From contig CAVURW010000161.1 of NCBI GenBank assembly GCA_963743595.1, positions 1 through 9,077 of the forward strand: 9,077 nucleotides of DNA. Reading direction: 5' to 3'. The position numbers and the translations under genes are program-made. The stretch comes from CAVURW01 sp963743595 (GTDB lineage: Bacteria > Verrucomicrobiota > Verrucomicrobiia > Methylacidiphilales > UBA1321). A model generated the notes under the pieces. It saw only the letters and a program-made list of their open reading frames with translations. It did no database searches and was not told the origin of the DNA. Positions 1 through 7,752 of this stretch are shown here, one piece after another. How positions within the stretch are numbered: the first letter of the stretch is position 1; each line of letters starts with the position of its first letter.

Positions 1-2556
1 TCCCGATTGTAGGGTTAGGGAGCCTGCTGTTGCTGAAATTGCGGTGCTCCCCGAAGTGAATCCGATTGTGCCACCACCATTCACATTGACCGCTGCGCTC
101 GTATTGATTGAACTATTATTTCCAAACAGGAGCGAGCCCGAATTGGATACCATAACTGAACTGGTATTAGGCAGTGATGTGGCTGCGGCAGTCGTTCCTA
201 TTATGAGTTGCCCAGAAGAGACGGTAGTCACGCCACTATAGCTGCTGGTTCCGCCAAACGTTTGGGTCCCTGTGCCAATCTTGGTTATCGAAAGGGTCTT
301 TCCGCTGCCTCCATCCGTAATCATGCCGTTATAGGTTGCGGTGGCGTTGTTTGCACCGAGAGTCAGAACAGACGCCCCGGAGGCACTATTTGTTACAACG
401 CTTGTATTGACAGTAGAACCGGATGATGACAAACCGTTGATCGTATCACTAAAGCCATTTAAGTTCAGGGTGGCTGCGGACTGGCTGCTGTTGAGAATCA
501 AATTACCCACGTCATTAACGTTTGAAACGGCGTCAGGAAGTTGATTCGAGGCACCCAACGTGAGTGTGCCTTCTGTAATAATTGTATTGCCGGTGTAATT
601 GTTTGGATTAGCAGTCGCATTGTTCAAAGTAACCGAAGGCGAGGGCGAAGCGGAGTTAGATGTCGTTCCAACTTGAAACGCACCGTTTCCTGTGATCTGA
701 CCTGTGAAGATAAGCGTTCCATCAACGGACGCGTCACCGAGAAGATTAATCGTTCCGCTTAAAGTAAGAGTCCTGCCATTTGCGCGAATAGCTGCGGGGC
801 GATTAAACAACACGGTACCACTTCCACCGGCTCCCCCAATAATATTGATCGTATTACTCAGCGTGTAATTAGATTTGCTGTCATAAAGTTGTCCGCCTTC
901 CCCTATTGTAATGGGTCCAGTTCCAAAACCGCTGCCGTTTGTTGCCTCTGCCCGTCCGCTGTTAATGATTGTTCCACCACTGTAGGTATTGTTGCCGGTC
1001 AGATAAAGAGTAACATTGTTATCTGCGCCGTTGGTCTGGGCGGCGTAACCATTGACCACGATCGATACCGCTCCGCTGCCGTTATCGACGATGTTATCGT
1101 CGAATCTCACAACTTGGTCCGCCTGGATGTTAATTACACCGGGATTGTTGGTGGAGCCACCTGCTGTAACTGTGCCTCCGGTAAAGTCCAAATAGTTTGT
1201 CGAAGCTGCGGTTTCCGCGTCCAACACGCCTCCATCTGCTCCAAATCGCAACGTTCCCCCCACCGTAACTGTTGTCGAACTGGTACTGGCGGAATTGACC
1301 GAAAATGTGTTGATGTCAGTCGTTCCAGCCGCGGTTGACAAAGTAAATGCAGACGTGGAAGTGACTTGGTAGTTCGCCGTTGTTGAGCTGGCAATTGTTG
1401 ACCCGCTAGTTAGAGATGTATATCCGGTGTAGGCAACGATTTGGCCTGAGCCATTGTTGGCGGCCCAATCGGTGGGCACAGTAAAGCTTGTCTGATTTGC
1501 TGAAGTTGCATTGATCACTGCAAACCCGCCAAGGATTCCGCTGGCATCATTCGCTGTGGAAGTAGTGAATATACCAACACCGGAGCTCCCCGTACCGGTA
1601 TTACTAAAGTTCACGGAACCTCCATTATTCACCGTGATAGCCCCTAAACTGAGGGTCATGCTACCCGTCCCATTGCCATGGGCGATGATCTCATTTGCGC
1701 CGGAGTTTAGCGTCAAGCCATTAAAGGTTTGGGAGGTTGCCGTATTAACCACCCCTAATGCGAGTAAGGTTGGAAGCGTTCCTGTCGAGGAATCAGTCCC
1801 CCCGGTCAGATTTCCTCCGCCCGTAATGTTGTACCCACCCAAGACCAGAGAGCTGCTGCTGTTTACAATATTCGACGCGGGAGCCCCGGAAGCCGTGAAA
1901 TTCAGCGTCAGGTTGCCCTGCGCCACGGTAGTGGACCCAGTATATGTATTCGCAGCCGTTAAGGTTAGGGTGCCCTCGCCGGTCTTCGTTAAACCAAACG
2001 TGGTGCTCAACGCATCTGAGATTACCGAGTTGATCGTGAGCAAGCCGGGGTTCTTGGTGCCAGCTCCCGTACCGCCACCCGTCGTCGTGGCAGCGACATC
2101 AAAATTGCCGTTAGAGTTGAGAACAATCCCGCCCGCACCTCCAATCGTAAGCGAACCCGCCGGTGCCACGTAAATGAGGTCGGAGGAACTCGTTGCATTA
2201 AAGGGATTACTATAATTGTAGAGGGTCCCCGGAGCAGCAGCGGCATCGGTGCCACCATTGAGTGTTATGGCTTGAGAGGCATTGATCGTTAACGCGGCCG
2301 TGTTCAGATCATTCAATGTTCCGATGCTGATGGGGGAACTATTGAGGGTAAATGATCCAACATAAACTGTTCCGCTCGTGAAAATTACGTCGTTACTCGT
2401 CCCAGGCAGCCCGCTGCTGTAGTTTGCTGAACTATCCAGCGCGGTATTGGCTGCGGTGCCAGTAACGTTGTCGGGAACATTTTGCGCACGGACACTCGTC
2501 AAGAGGAAGAACCCGAAAAGCGCAAATAAAATAGATATTGGGATGGGACGACGCAT
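1..2556 (-). CDS. Autotransporter-associated beta-strand-repeat protein, N-terminal part (runs off left edge)
   Basis: The minus-strand frame from an ATG at 2556 stays open for 852 codons to base 1, so the C-terminus is missing. Residues 1-24 form a signal peptide: Arg-Arg, a hydrophobic core (ILFALFGFFLL), then a cut near VRA|Q. The rest is rich in Ser, Thr, Gly and Asn with almost no Cys, as in secreted beta-helix proteins. PATR-type repeats (autotransporter-associated beta strand) are visible at residues 187-218 (LTKTGEGTLTL, then NTYTGSTTV), about 515-535 (NNTYSGGTII), about 651-667 (NYTGNTIITEGTLTL) and 755-787 (ITKIGTGTQTF, then SSYSGVTTV). NLNGFSDTINGL at 698-709 is another common element of this family. 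The anchor, either a beta-barrel or a PEP-CTERM-like tail, would lie outside the window. An AAGAGG lies 17 nt before the ATG, too far to be a convincing ribosome site. A surface or adhesive role is inferred; no substrate can be read. Confidence 0.88.
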   Translation of the reverse strand, partial: MRRPIPISILFALFGFFLLTSVRAQNVPDNVTGTAANTALDSSANYSSGLPGTSNDVIFTSGTVYVGSFTLNSSPISIGTLNDLNTAALTINASQAITLNGGTDAAAAPGTLYNYSNPFNATSSSDLIYVAPAGSLTIGGAGGIVLNSNGNFDVAATTTGGGTGAGTKNPGLLTINSVISDALSTTFGLTKTGEGTLTLTAANTYTGSTTVAQGNLTLNFTASGAPASNIVNSSSSLVLGGYNITGGGNLTGGTDSSTGTLPTLLALGVVNTATSQTFNGLTLNSGANEIIAHGNGTGSMTLSLGAITVNNGGSVNFSNTGTGSSGVGIFTTSTANDASGILGGFAVINATSANQTSFTVPTDWAANNGSGQIVAYTGYTSLTSGSTIASSTTANYQVTSTSAFTLSTAAGTTDINTFSVNSASTSSTTVTVGGTLRFGADGGVLDAETAASTNYLDFTGGTVTAGGSTNNPGVINIQADQVVRFDDNIVDNGSGAVSIVVNGYAAQTNGADNNVTLYLTGNNTYSGGTIINSGRAEATNGSGFGTGPITIGEGGQLYDSKSNYTLSNTINIIGGAGGSGTVLFNRPAAIRANGRTLTLSGTINLLGDASVDGTLIFTGQITGNGAFQVGTTSNSASPSPSVTLNNATANPNNYTGNTIITEGTLTLGASNQLPDAVSNVNDVGNLILNSSQSAATLNLNGFSDTINGLSSSGSTVNTSVVTNSASGASVLTLGANNATATYNGMITDGGSGKTLSITKIGTGTQTFGGTSSYSGVTTVSSGQLIIGTTAAATSLPNTSSVMVSNSGSLLFGNNSSINTSAAVNVNGGGTIGFTSGSTAISATAGSLTLQSG

Positions 2557-2673
2557 AGACTTAGTTGGTAAAGCCTCTTGTTAGATCGGTTTTTTCGCTC
2601 CACCCATTAGCTAGATCTTAATTGTTGAAGAATTAGCTTCTAGTTGCTCAGCGAATTTTGTGCTCATCTCATC

Positions 2674-2702
2674 GTAGACGAGGTCTACCTGGAAAAACAG
2701 GT
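2674..2702 (-). promoter_or_regulatory. Pair of overlapping dyads between regulator and repeat-protein gene
   Basis: GTAGAC-GAG-GTCTAC (2674-2688) is a perfect 6-bp inverted repeat with a 3-nt centre. It abuts ACCTG-GAAAAA-CAGGT (2687-2702), a perfect 5-bp repeat whose loop reads TTTTTC on the minus strand. They share bases 2687-2688, so as RNA hairpins they could not both form fully. They lie 118-146 nt before the repeat-protein start and 53 nt or more after the regulator stop. An operator for the repeat-protein gene, or part of the regulator's transcript end, are both possible; neither is shown. Confidence 0.3.
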
Positions 2703-2737
2703 GCTAATAAGCGCAAAAAGGGTTCATTTTACGCAAG

Positions 2738-2756
2738 AGCACGAGCGATACGTGCT
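2738..2756 (-). terminator. Hairpin overlapping the regulator stop codon, weak terminator candidate
   Basis: AGCACG (2738-2743) and CGTGCT (2751-2756) form a perfect 6-bp stem around a 7-nt loop, and the stem overlaps the regulator's TAG stop (2755-2757). No T tract follows on the minus strand, so it is not a standard intrinsic terminator. It could protect the 3' end or be chance. Confidence 0.25.
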
Positions 2757-4035
2757 ATTGCGAGCACGAAATTAAGTGGAGCTTTCTCCATTCCGCCGGG
2801 GATTGACCTGTCTCCGCTTTAAAGACTCGAGAGAGGACCTTCCAGTTGCTGAAGCCGCAGGTTCGGGAGATTTTCGGAAGAGTCTGCTTGGCTGGCGCAG
2901 TCAGTAATGTCTTGGCCAAAACGATACGCCGTTCCGTGAGATAGGCCCGTGGGGTCGTTTTCATCCGATTTATAAATTTCATTTCCAGATGCCTTCGAGA
3001 GCATTTCAGGTGAGAAACGATGTCTGCGACGTTAATTCCCTTGTGGACATTCTCGTGGATGAAATCAACCGCCTCAGCGACCAGGGGATCGTCCAGAGCT
3101 ATCGTATTGGTGGAATCTCCAAGAACCAAACCGGGATTGGGAATTTCAATGACCGTCGTTTCTATTTTACGATTCTCCATGAGCTTGGAGAGCAACTCGC
3201 ATGCAGGTGACATGAGCCATTCAGCATCCTCTCTCGGATGGGTGAGAGACGGTTTGCACGAGCAAACGATCTCGGGATGAGCACAGCCACTGATCACAGC
3301 CACATCCTGCGGTATTCTTAAGCCAAGCTCACCGCATGCATTCATGAGACTTTGAGCAGGTCGATCATCACATATAAACAGAGCAAACGGCTTTTCCAAC
3401 GACTGTACCCACACTTTGAATCGCTTGAGGGAATCGTGGCCCGGAGGAATTTCATCCAGCGGGAAGTGGCTGATGAAGCTACCGGGCGATTCGGCACTTA
3501 TGCCTTCCAAGAAACCCGCCCGCGTCCGGGAATAACACCAATCACGGTACGGCATTTCAATGACGCCAAACCTTGTGAAACCTTTTTCCAGCAAGTGCTC
3601 GGCACATATTGTTCCCATGCCCTTATCGTCTCGGCGGACCGTGGATACGCCCGAATTTTCCAAAAGGCTGGAGAAGTTGACGATGGGACACGAAAGTCTC
3701 CGTGCAATCGCCGCAATCTCCTTTGACACAACCCGTGCCAAGATGCCATCGCACTCCATCTTCTCCGGCAAGCGAAAGGCATCAATGTAGGCCTCGCTCA
3801 TGAATACGATCTTCCAGTCGTGCTTGGATTCCATGACCTGTGCCAGGGCTTTCATGAGTGGATTTGGTGCCCGATCCAGAAGAGTCATCCCGATAACGGC
3901 GATTCGTTTGGCAAGCTTGGAAGATGAAGACAAGACCTGTAGGTCGCCGAGCAAAAGCTTTGAACCAAGCAGGTCTGGATCGTCCAAGAGTTTGGTCTTG
4001 AAATCGGTCTCACTCATGTTGTTACGATTGAGCAC
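2755..4035 (-). CDS. XylR-like transcriptional regulator (periplasmic-binding-like sensor plus AraC helix-turn-helix)
   Basis: A 426-residue cytoplasmic regulator, close to the usual length of XylR-type proteins (about 390 residues). Residues ~43-310 read as a LacI/GalR-like type I binding-protein fold: KRIAVIG, a DDKGMGTICAEHLL segment, GFTRFGVIE, then LFICDDRPAQSLMNAC and the RIPQDVAVISG strand. Residues ~316-418 are an AraC/XylS DNA-binding domain with a first helix-turn-helix at about 335-358 and the family signature at 386-417 (ISRTCGFSNW then FKAETGQSPAEWR). The GTG at 4035 is chosen over the ATG at 4017 because GGGAG lies 7 nt before the GTG, while nothing suitable precedes the ATG. 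It is divergent from the GH2 gene and co-directional with the repeat-protein gene 198 bp downstream. In the family the sensor binds a pentose or related sugar; here the ligand is unknown. The usual VGVDND-type strand reads ISGCAHPE, so ligand preference may differ from E. coli XylR. Confidence 0.9.
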   Translation of the reverse strand: MLNRNNMSETDFKTKLLDDPDLLGSKLLLGDLQVLSSSSKLAKRIAVIGMTLLDRAPNPLMKALAQVMESKHDWKIVFMSEAYIDAFRLPEKMECDGILARVVSKEIAAIARRLSCPIVNFSSLLENSGVSTVRRDDKGMGTICAEHLLEKGFTRFGVIEMPYRDWCYSRTRAGFLEGISAESPGSFISHFPLDEIPPGHDSLKRFKVWVQSLEKPFALFICDDRPAQSLMNACGELGLRIPQDVAVISGCAHPEIVCSCKPSLTHPREDAEWLMSPACELLSKLMENRKIETTVIEIPNPGLVLGDSTNTIALDDPLVAEAVDFIHENVHKGINVADIVSHLKCSRRHLEMKFINRMKTTPRAYLTERRIVLAKTLLTAPAKQTLPKISRTCGFSNWKVLSRVFKAETGQSPAEWRKLHLISCSQ

Positions 4036-4042
4036 TTAGTCA

Positions 4043-4047
4043 CTCCC
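4043..4047 (-). promoter_or_regulatory. Shine-Dalgarno of the regulator gene, decides its GTG start
   Basis: Minus-strand GGGAG with a 7-nt spacer to the GTG at 4035-4033. This is the best ribosome site in the window and favours the GTG over the in-frame ATG six codons later. Confidence 0.6.
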
Positions 4048-4080
4048 GTCAATGTATCGCCGCTCGTTGCCGTGAATACT

Positions 4081-4114
4081 TTCGCAATTCTACTAAGGTC
4101 CTTCGCATTTTTAC
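4081..4114. promoter_or_regulatory. Candidate operator: two direct repeats 21 bp apart
   Basis: TTCGCAATTCTAC (4081-4093) and TTCGCATTTTTAC (4102-4114) match at 11 of 13 positions and start exactly 21 bp apart, two helical turns. AraC-family proteins are known to bind tandem half-sites with this spacing (for example araI1-I2). The pair lies between the XylR-like gene and the divergent GH2 gene, so it is the natural candidate for that regulator's site. TATCAG (4117-4122) just downstream is a poor -10 candidate with no good -35, as expected for an activator-dependent promoter. Function is inferred. Confidence 0.45.
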
Positions 4115-4122
4115 CATATCAG

Positions 4123-6684
4123 ATGGCTCAAAGAACGGGTTACGCTCACTTGATAAACTCGCCATCCCATATCTCGGGAGCTCCCCACCTTCCGGGGAAG
4201 AGACTCCTTTTTTCCGTCCTCGCCATTTCTCTGATCGCCTTCTCGCCGGCGACGTTTGCCCAGCAAGTTGCCTCGCCTAGAGATATAGTTCCTCTCTCGG
4301 GAGCAGGATGGCAATTCCATGGAGCGGGAAAAACCGATACCCTCCCCGAGATCTCTTCCGCACCTTTTGAGTCAGGACCGTGGACCGATGTAACCGTACC
4401 CCACGATTTCCAGACGCGGCACGATATAACTATTGAACAGGGCTGGTACCGTAGAAAGTTCAGCGTACCCGAGGCCGAGCTGCACAAGCACCTGTACCTC
4501 ATGTTCGAAGGAGCCGCGTCGATCGCTGATGTTTATTTGAATGGCCAGCATCTAGGCCAACACCGAGGTGCCTACACGCGGTTCATTTTCGATGCCACGG
4601 CGACGATTCATCCCGGAGAAAACGAGCTGGCCGTGCAGGTGGATAACCGGGGCCAGAGCATCACCGATTGTCTTCCCAACGGCAGTCGACTCTACACCGT
4701 TTGGGGCGGCCTTTATCGCCACGTTTGGCTGCTGGCAACCAACGACCTGCAAATTGATCCCACCTACTATGCCTCACCGGGCGTTTTCATCACACCGACT
4801 GAAGTCTCCGCTCAATCGGCCAAGCTCAGCGTCAGGGTGCTGCTGAAAAACACTTCTTCTGCCAATAAAAACGCCAGCGTATCCGTGAGCCTGTTTGATC
4901 CGCAAAACCGACTTGTGCAGACTTGGTCCGGTCAGGCCTCTGTTTCTCCAAATCAGAGCACCCCGCTCACTGTGAATGGAACTGTTCAACGCCCGCTCCT
5001 GTGGGAGCCCAGAAAGCCTGAGCTTTACCACGTTCGGGTGGATGTCACCGAGAATGGACGGCTTGCTGATTCGATCACACAGCCGACTGGGTTTCGCTCC
5101 ATGGTTTGGGATTTTAAACAGGGAACCCTGCAGTTGAATGGACAGCCCTGCGTTCTTTACGGGGCCGACATGCATCAGGAAGATGAAAAGAAAAGCTCCG
5201 CACTTGAGCCGGAAGATTTCGTTAAACTCTCGGATGAATTGGTCGATCTGGGAGCGACTTTTGTTCGCCTTCCCCATTATCCGCATGCACAGATCGAATA
5301 CGATTTATGCGATGAGCGAGGCATTTTCTGTTGGGCAGAGAATGGCCATTCCAACAATGAAAAGCCCACGCCGACGGCAGATCAGATCACGACTGAATTG
5401 GTGGAGCAAAACTACAATCATCCCTCCATTGCCATGTGGTCCGTGGGCAACGAAGCTTCCGAGGACACCGCAGATCACGAAGTGCCCGTAGTTCGTGCTC
5501 TCGATTCCACCCGGCCGGTGATGGTCGCGAATATGAAGTGCGCGCTCTGTGATTATCGGGGGGCCAACACCTACCCCGGTTGGTACGGCGGAGATCGCTG
5601 GAACTTCCATCCCCACGGCATTATCTCAGAAGTCGGAGCCGGGGGTGTTGTAACCTCTCACACCGACTATGCCACAGCCACTCACAAAACGAATTCGTAC
5701 GAACCGGAAGAGTATCAGCAGCTGGTGGGAGAGACATTGTTGGAGGAGGCATTCCGGCACAATGACGGCAAGCTCGGTATTTTCACCTGGTGGGTTCTTC
5801 GCGAATTCAATGATACCAAGTACAAAAGCGGTGAGGCACCTTTCAAACACGGCATCAACAGCAAGGGGCTGGTGACGTTCGGTGGCTTGCGAAAGGACGT
5901 TTATTACCTCTACCGCAGCTTTTTGCGACCGGAGTTGCCGACCCTTCACATCACCTCCAAATGCTATTTTCTGCGTCAAGGCGATGTGAACAACGGCATC
6001 AAAGTTTACGGTAACGCGAAGGCCGTGACGCTGATCCTCAATGGCCAAACGATCTCCACCCTTCAAAACGGGCAGTATTCTCAAAACAAAACAGCGACCA
6101 GTGAGATCGATAACGTGTTTTACTGGCCCGTTCCGCTACGCACAGGCTGGAATACTGTTTTGGCGAAAGATGATGTGGGCACAACCGATACAGCCACGAT
6201 CTATTTCTATGGGGCCAATGGTGCGCCCGCTGCGCCAGATCCCCTAGCGCTGATTACGGATCTTACGAGCTCCAATCCTACGAACCCTGCGTACTGCATG
6301 GATATGCCCGTTCACGAACAATGGCCGATCTACTATGATTTTGATTCCACCGCCGATAACTCTTTGGATACGCTGCCAAATCAGGTTCAGGGAGCCTCCT
6401 GGCTGGCACTTCATCGAGTGACCAAGACCGGCGAGGCCACCGATGTCAGCTGTACTATTGCCAAGCGCTGCACCGTTTATGTGATCTGCACCAAACGCGA
6501 TTCTGATCCTGCTTTCCTCACCAATGTCGGCTTTTCGGAGGTCAAAACGGACCCGTTTCAATGGCGCGAAGACGACCTGATCTTGACTCCAGCCCAGCTA
6601 TTTTCAAAGCTAATGAATCCGGGAGACACGTTGAAGCTGAGCTTGGGAGAGCGGGATGCGCTAGTGCTGTTTAAGGCAGGGTAA
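4123..6684 (+). CDS. Exported glycoside hydrolase family 2, probable beta-galactosidase
   Basis: From the ATG at 4123 the protein has 853 residues; the numbering here follows that start. A hydrophobic segment after GKR (residues 24-27) and a cut near FA|QQ (46/47) give a signal peptide with a long n-region. Domains: sugar-binding jelly roll ~55-205 (GWYRRKF; VYLNGQHLGQHRGAYT), Ig-like sandwich ~215-320, TIM barrel ~325-600 (ADMHQED; VRLPHYPH; YDLCDERGIFCWAE), DUF4982-like sandwich ~610-700 (LILNGQ), and a further C-terminal beta-rich segment ~710-853 (TVYVICTKRDSDPAF; NPGDTLKLSLG). The acid/base is Glu444 in WSVGNEAS and the nucleophile is Glu503 in ISEVGAGG. HGINSKGLVTF is typical of bacterial GH2 beta-galactosidases; a beta-glucuronidase or other GH2 activity is less likely but not excluded. 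The frame extends back to a GTG at 4072, but that would place the 21-bp repeats inside the gene. A TTG at 4150 would give a tidier signal peptide. No start has a clear ribosome site. Role: removing beta-linked galactose (or similar) from oligosaccharides outside the cytoplasm. Confidence 0.9.
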   Translation: MAQRTGYAHLINSPSHISGAPHLPGKRLLFSVLAISLIAFSPATFAQQVASPRDIVPLSGAGWQFHGAGKTDTLPEISSAPFESGPWTDVTVPHDFQTRHDITIEQGWYRRKFSVPEAELHKHLYLMFEGAASIADVYLNGQHLGQHRGAYTRFIFDATATIHPGENELAVQVDNRGQSITDCLPNGSRLYTVWGGLYRHVWLLATNDLQIDPTYYASPGVFITPTEVSAQSAKLSVRVLLKNTSSANKNASVSVSLFDPQNRLVQTWSGQASVSPNQSTPLTVNGTVQRPLLWEPRKPELYHVRVDVTENGRLADSITQPTGFRSMVWDFKQGTLQLNGQPCVLYGADMHQEDEKKSSALEPEDFVKLSDELVDLGATFVRLPHYPHAQIEYDLCDERGIFCWAENGHSNNEKPTPTADQITTELVEQNYNHPSIAMWSVGNEASEDTADHEVPVVRALDSTRPVMVANMKCALCDYRGANTYPGWYGGDRWNFHPHGIISEVGAGGVVTSHTDYATATHKTNSYEPEEYQQLVGETLLEEAFRHNDGKLGIFTWWVLREFNDTKYKSGEAPFKHGINSKGLVTFGGLRKDVYYLYRSFLRPELPTLHITSKCYFLRQGDVNNGIKVYGNAKAVTLILNGQTISTLQNGQYSQNKTATSEIDNVFYWPVPLRTGWNTVLAKDDVGTTDTATIYFYGANGAPAAPDPLALITDLTSSNPTNPAYCMDMPVHEQWPIYYDFDSTADNSLDTLPNQVQGASWLALHRVTKTGEATDVSCTIAKRCTVYVICTKRDSDPAFLTNVGFSEVKTDPFQWREDDLILTPAQLFSKLMNPGDTLKLSLGERDALVLFKAG

Positions 6685-6710
6685 CGAGGCAAGATACTCT
6701 CCACGCGACT

Positions 6711-7682
6711 ATGAAACCAAAGAATGTTTCTATAGCAAAACTCCTGTTTTTGCTTTTTGCACTGACCGTGAACCCGGCTTTGAGCTTGGACCTCAGCTCG
6801 CTAAGAAATCCTGTTTGGGCCACTAGCGATAATTTACGAGATCCTTCTGTCTTCAAAACAAAGGACGGCTATCTGCTCTTTTACTCCAGATTTAGGGCTG
6901 GACCATGGAATTCAGGGAAAGTTTGGACGATAGCTTGCGCGGAAACACCTGATTTCCTCCATTTCAATAATAATCACGATATTTCACCCCCCTCATGCGC
7001 TTCGCCTGGTGACTGCGTTATGTGGGGTGGACGTTACGTGCTCCCCTATCAATTTTACCCGACCAACCCAGTAGAACTCTGTTTTAGTGAGTCTCACGAC
7101 CTTCAAAAATGGTCCAAACCCAAGGCGTTTTTAACCGATGCGCTAAATCTCCCGTGGAATTCCGAAAAGCGAGTCATTGACCCAACCTTTGTCGTTGTAG
7201 GAAAAACGCTGCACTGCTTTTTTGTCGGTTCTGCTCACGTCGCCAGTCCTGATTTAAATGGAAAAATGATTCATGCCAACCTCATCGGCCACGCCATTAC
7301 TGAAGATCCAAATCTGGAAAAATGGACGATTTTAACCCCAGACCAGCCGCTCATCGGAGTAACAGATCAAGCTCCAGATGGTGCCGAAAACCTGACCGTG
7401 TTTCGCACGGGAAGTTATTGGACGATGATCTACAGTGAAGGATTAGTTCATCAACATATCGCCCGTGCCATTTCCATGGACCTTATCCATTGGGAGAAGA
7501 CCGGACCTATCCACATTCCTATACAGAAATGGATGGCGAATCGATATGGAGCACCCTACGTGTGGATCGAAGGGGACAGTTACTTCATGATCTTGATGGG
7601 AGAGGATACAGGAAAACGCACTACTCTGGGGCTTCTCACTTCAAAAGATGGGGAGACTTGGACGATATTGCCGGGTCAATAG
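6711..7682 (+). CDS. Exported five-bladed beta-propeller glycoside hydrolase, GH43/GH117-like
   Basis: 323 residues. Residues 1-25 are a signal peptide (LLFLLFALTV core, cut near ALS|LD). The mature part has the features of GH43/GH32/GH117-type propellers: LRDPSVF with candidate base Asp44, VIDPTFVVV with candidate pKa-modulating Asp157, and GAENLTVF with candidate acid Glu226. Blade motifs of the S-x-D-x-x-x-W type recur: SESHDLQKW (126-134), AITEDPNLEKW (195-205), AISMDLIHW (253-261) and TSKDGETW (310-317). The size fits a single catalytic propeller with no extra domain. It starts 26 bp after the GH2 stop on the same strand, so the two are probably co-transcribed. The substrate is likely an arabinosyl, xylosyl or galactosyl side chain, but the subfamily cannot be named. 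No clear Shine-Dalgarno is visible; a GAGG lies about 20 nt upstream. Confidence is high for the fold and moderate for the activity. Confidence 0.82.
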   Translation: MKPKNVSIAKLLFLLFALTVNPALSLDLSSLRNPVWATSDNLRDPSVFKTKDGYLLFYSRFRAGPWNSGKVWTIACAETPDFLHFNNNHDISPPSCASPGDCVMWGGRYVLPYQFYPTNPVELCFSESHDLQKWSKPKAFLTDALNLPWNSEKRVIDPTFVVVGKTLHCFFVGSAHVASPDLNGKMIHANLIGHAITEDPNLEKWTILTPDQPLIGVTDQAPDGAENLTVFRTGSYWTMIYSEGLVHQHIARAISMDLIHWEKTGPIHIPIQKWMANRYGAPYVWIEGDSYFMILMGEDTGKRTTLGLLTSKDGETWTILPGQ

Positions 7683-7752
7683 CCCAGACTTCGGCTCTTG
7701 GCCGCGATTGAATAAAAAGCATGAGTTTCAAATACTGCAACTGCGGTGTTTG

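Noticed and set aside
889..1338. 149-codon plus-strand frame, Cys/Arg-rich
   Set aside because: Antisense shadow of the repeat-protein gene; composition is implausible and the opposite strand gives a continuous, recognisable protein.
1511..2173. 220-codon plus-strand frame, Pro/Val-rich
   Set aside because: It is exactly antisense to the beta-strand-repeat gene, whose Thr/Asn/Gly codons read as Val/Pro/Ala on the other strand. It has no ribosome site or recognisable domain.
2611..2642. Repeated AGCTA/TAGCT words in the gap before the repeat-protein gene
   Set aside because: Short words in AT-rich sequence with no clear spacing rule; not enough to call an operator or an attachment site.
3352..3726. 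124-codon plus-strand frame
   Set aside because: Antisense to the XylR-like regulator, whose frame carries clear sensor and AraC motifs.
4774..5286. 170-codon minus-strand frame inside the GH2 gene
   Set aside because: Antisense shadow; the plus strand there encodes the Ig-like and early TIM-barrel part of GH2.
7692..7704. CGGC-TCTTG-GCCG hairpin after the propeller hydrolase
   Set aside because: Only a 4-bp stem and no following T tract, so it is not distinguishable from chance as a terminator.
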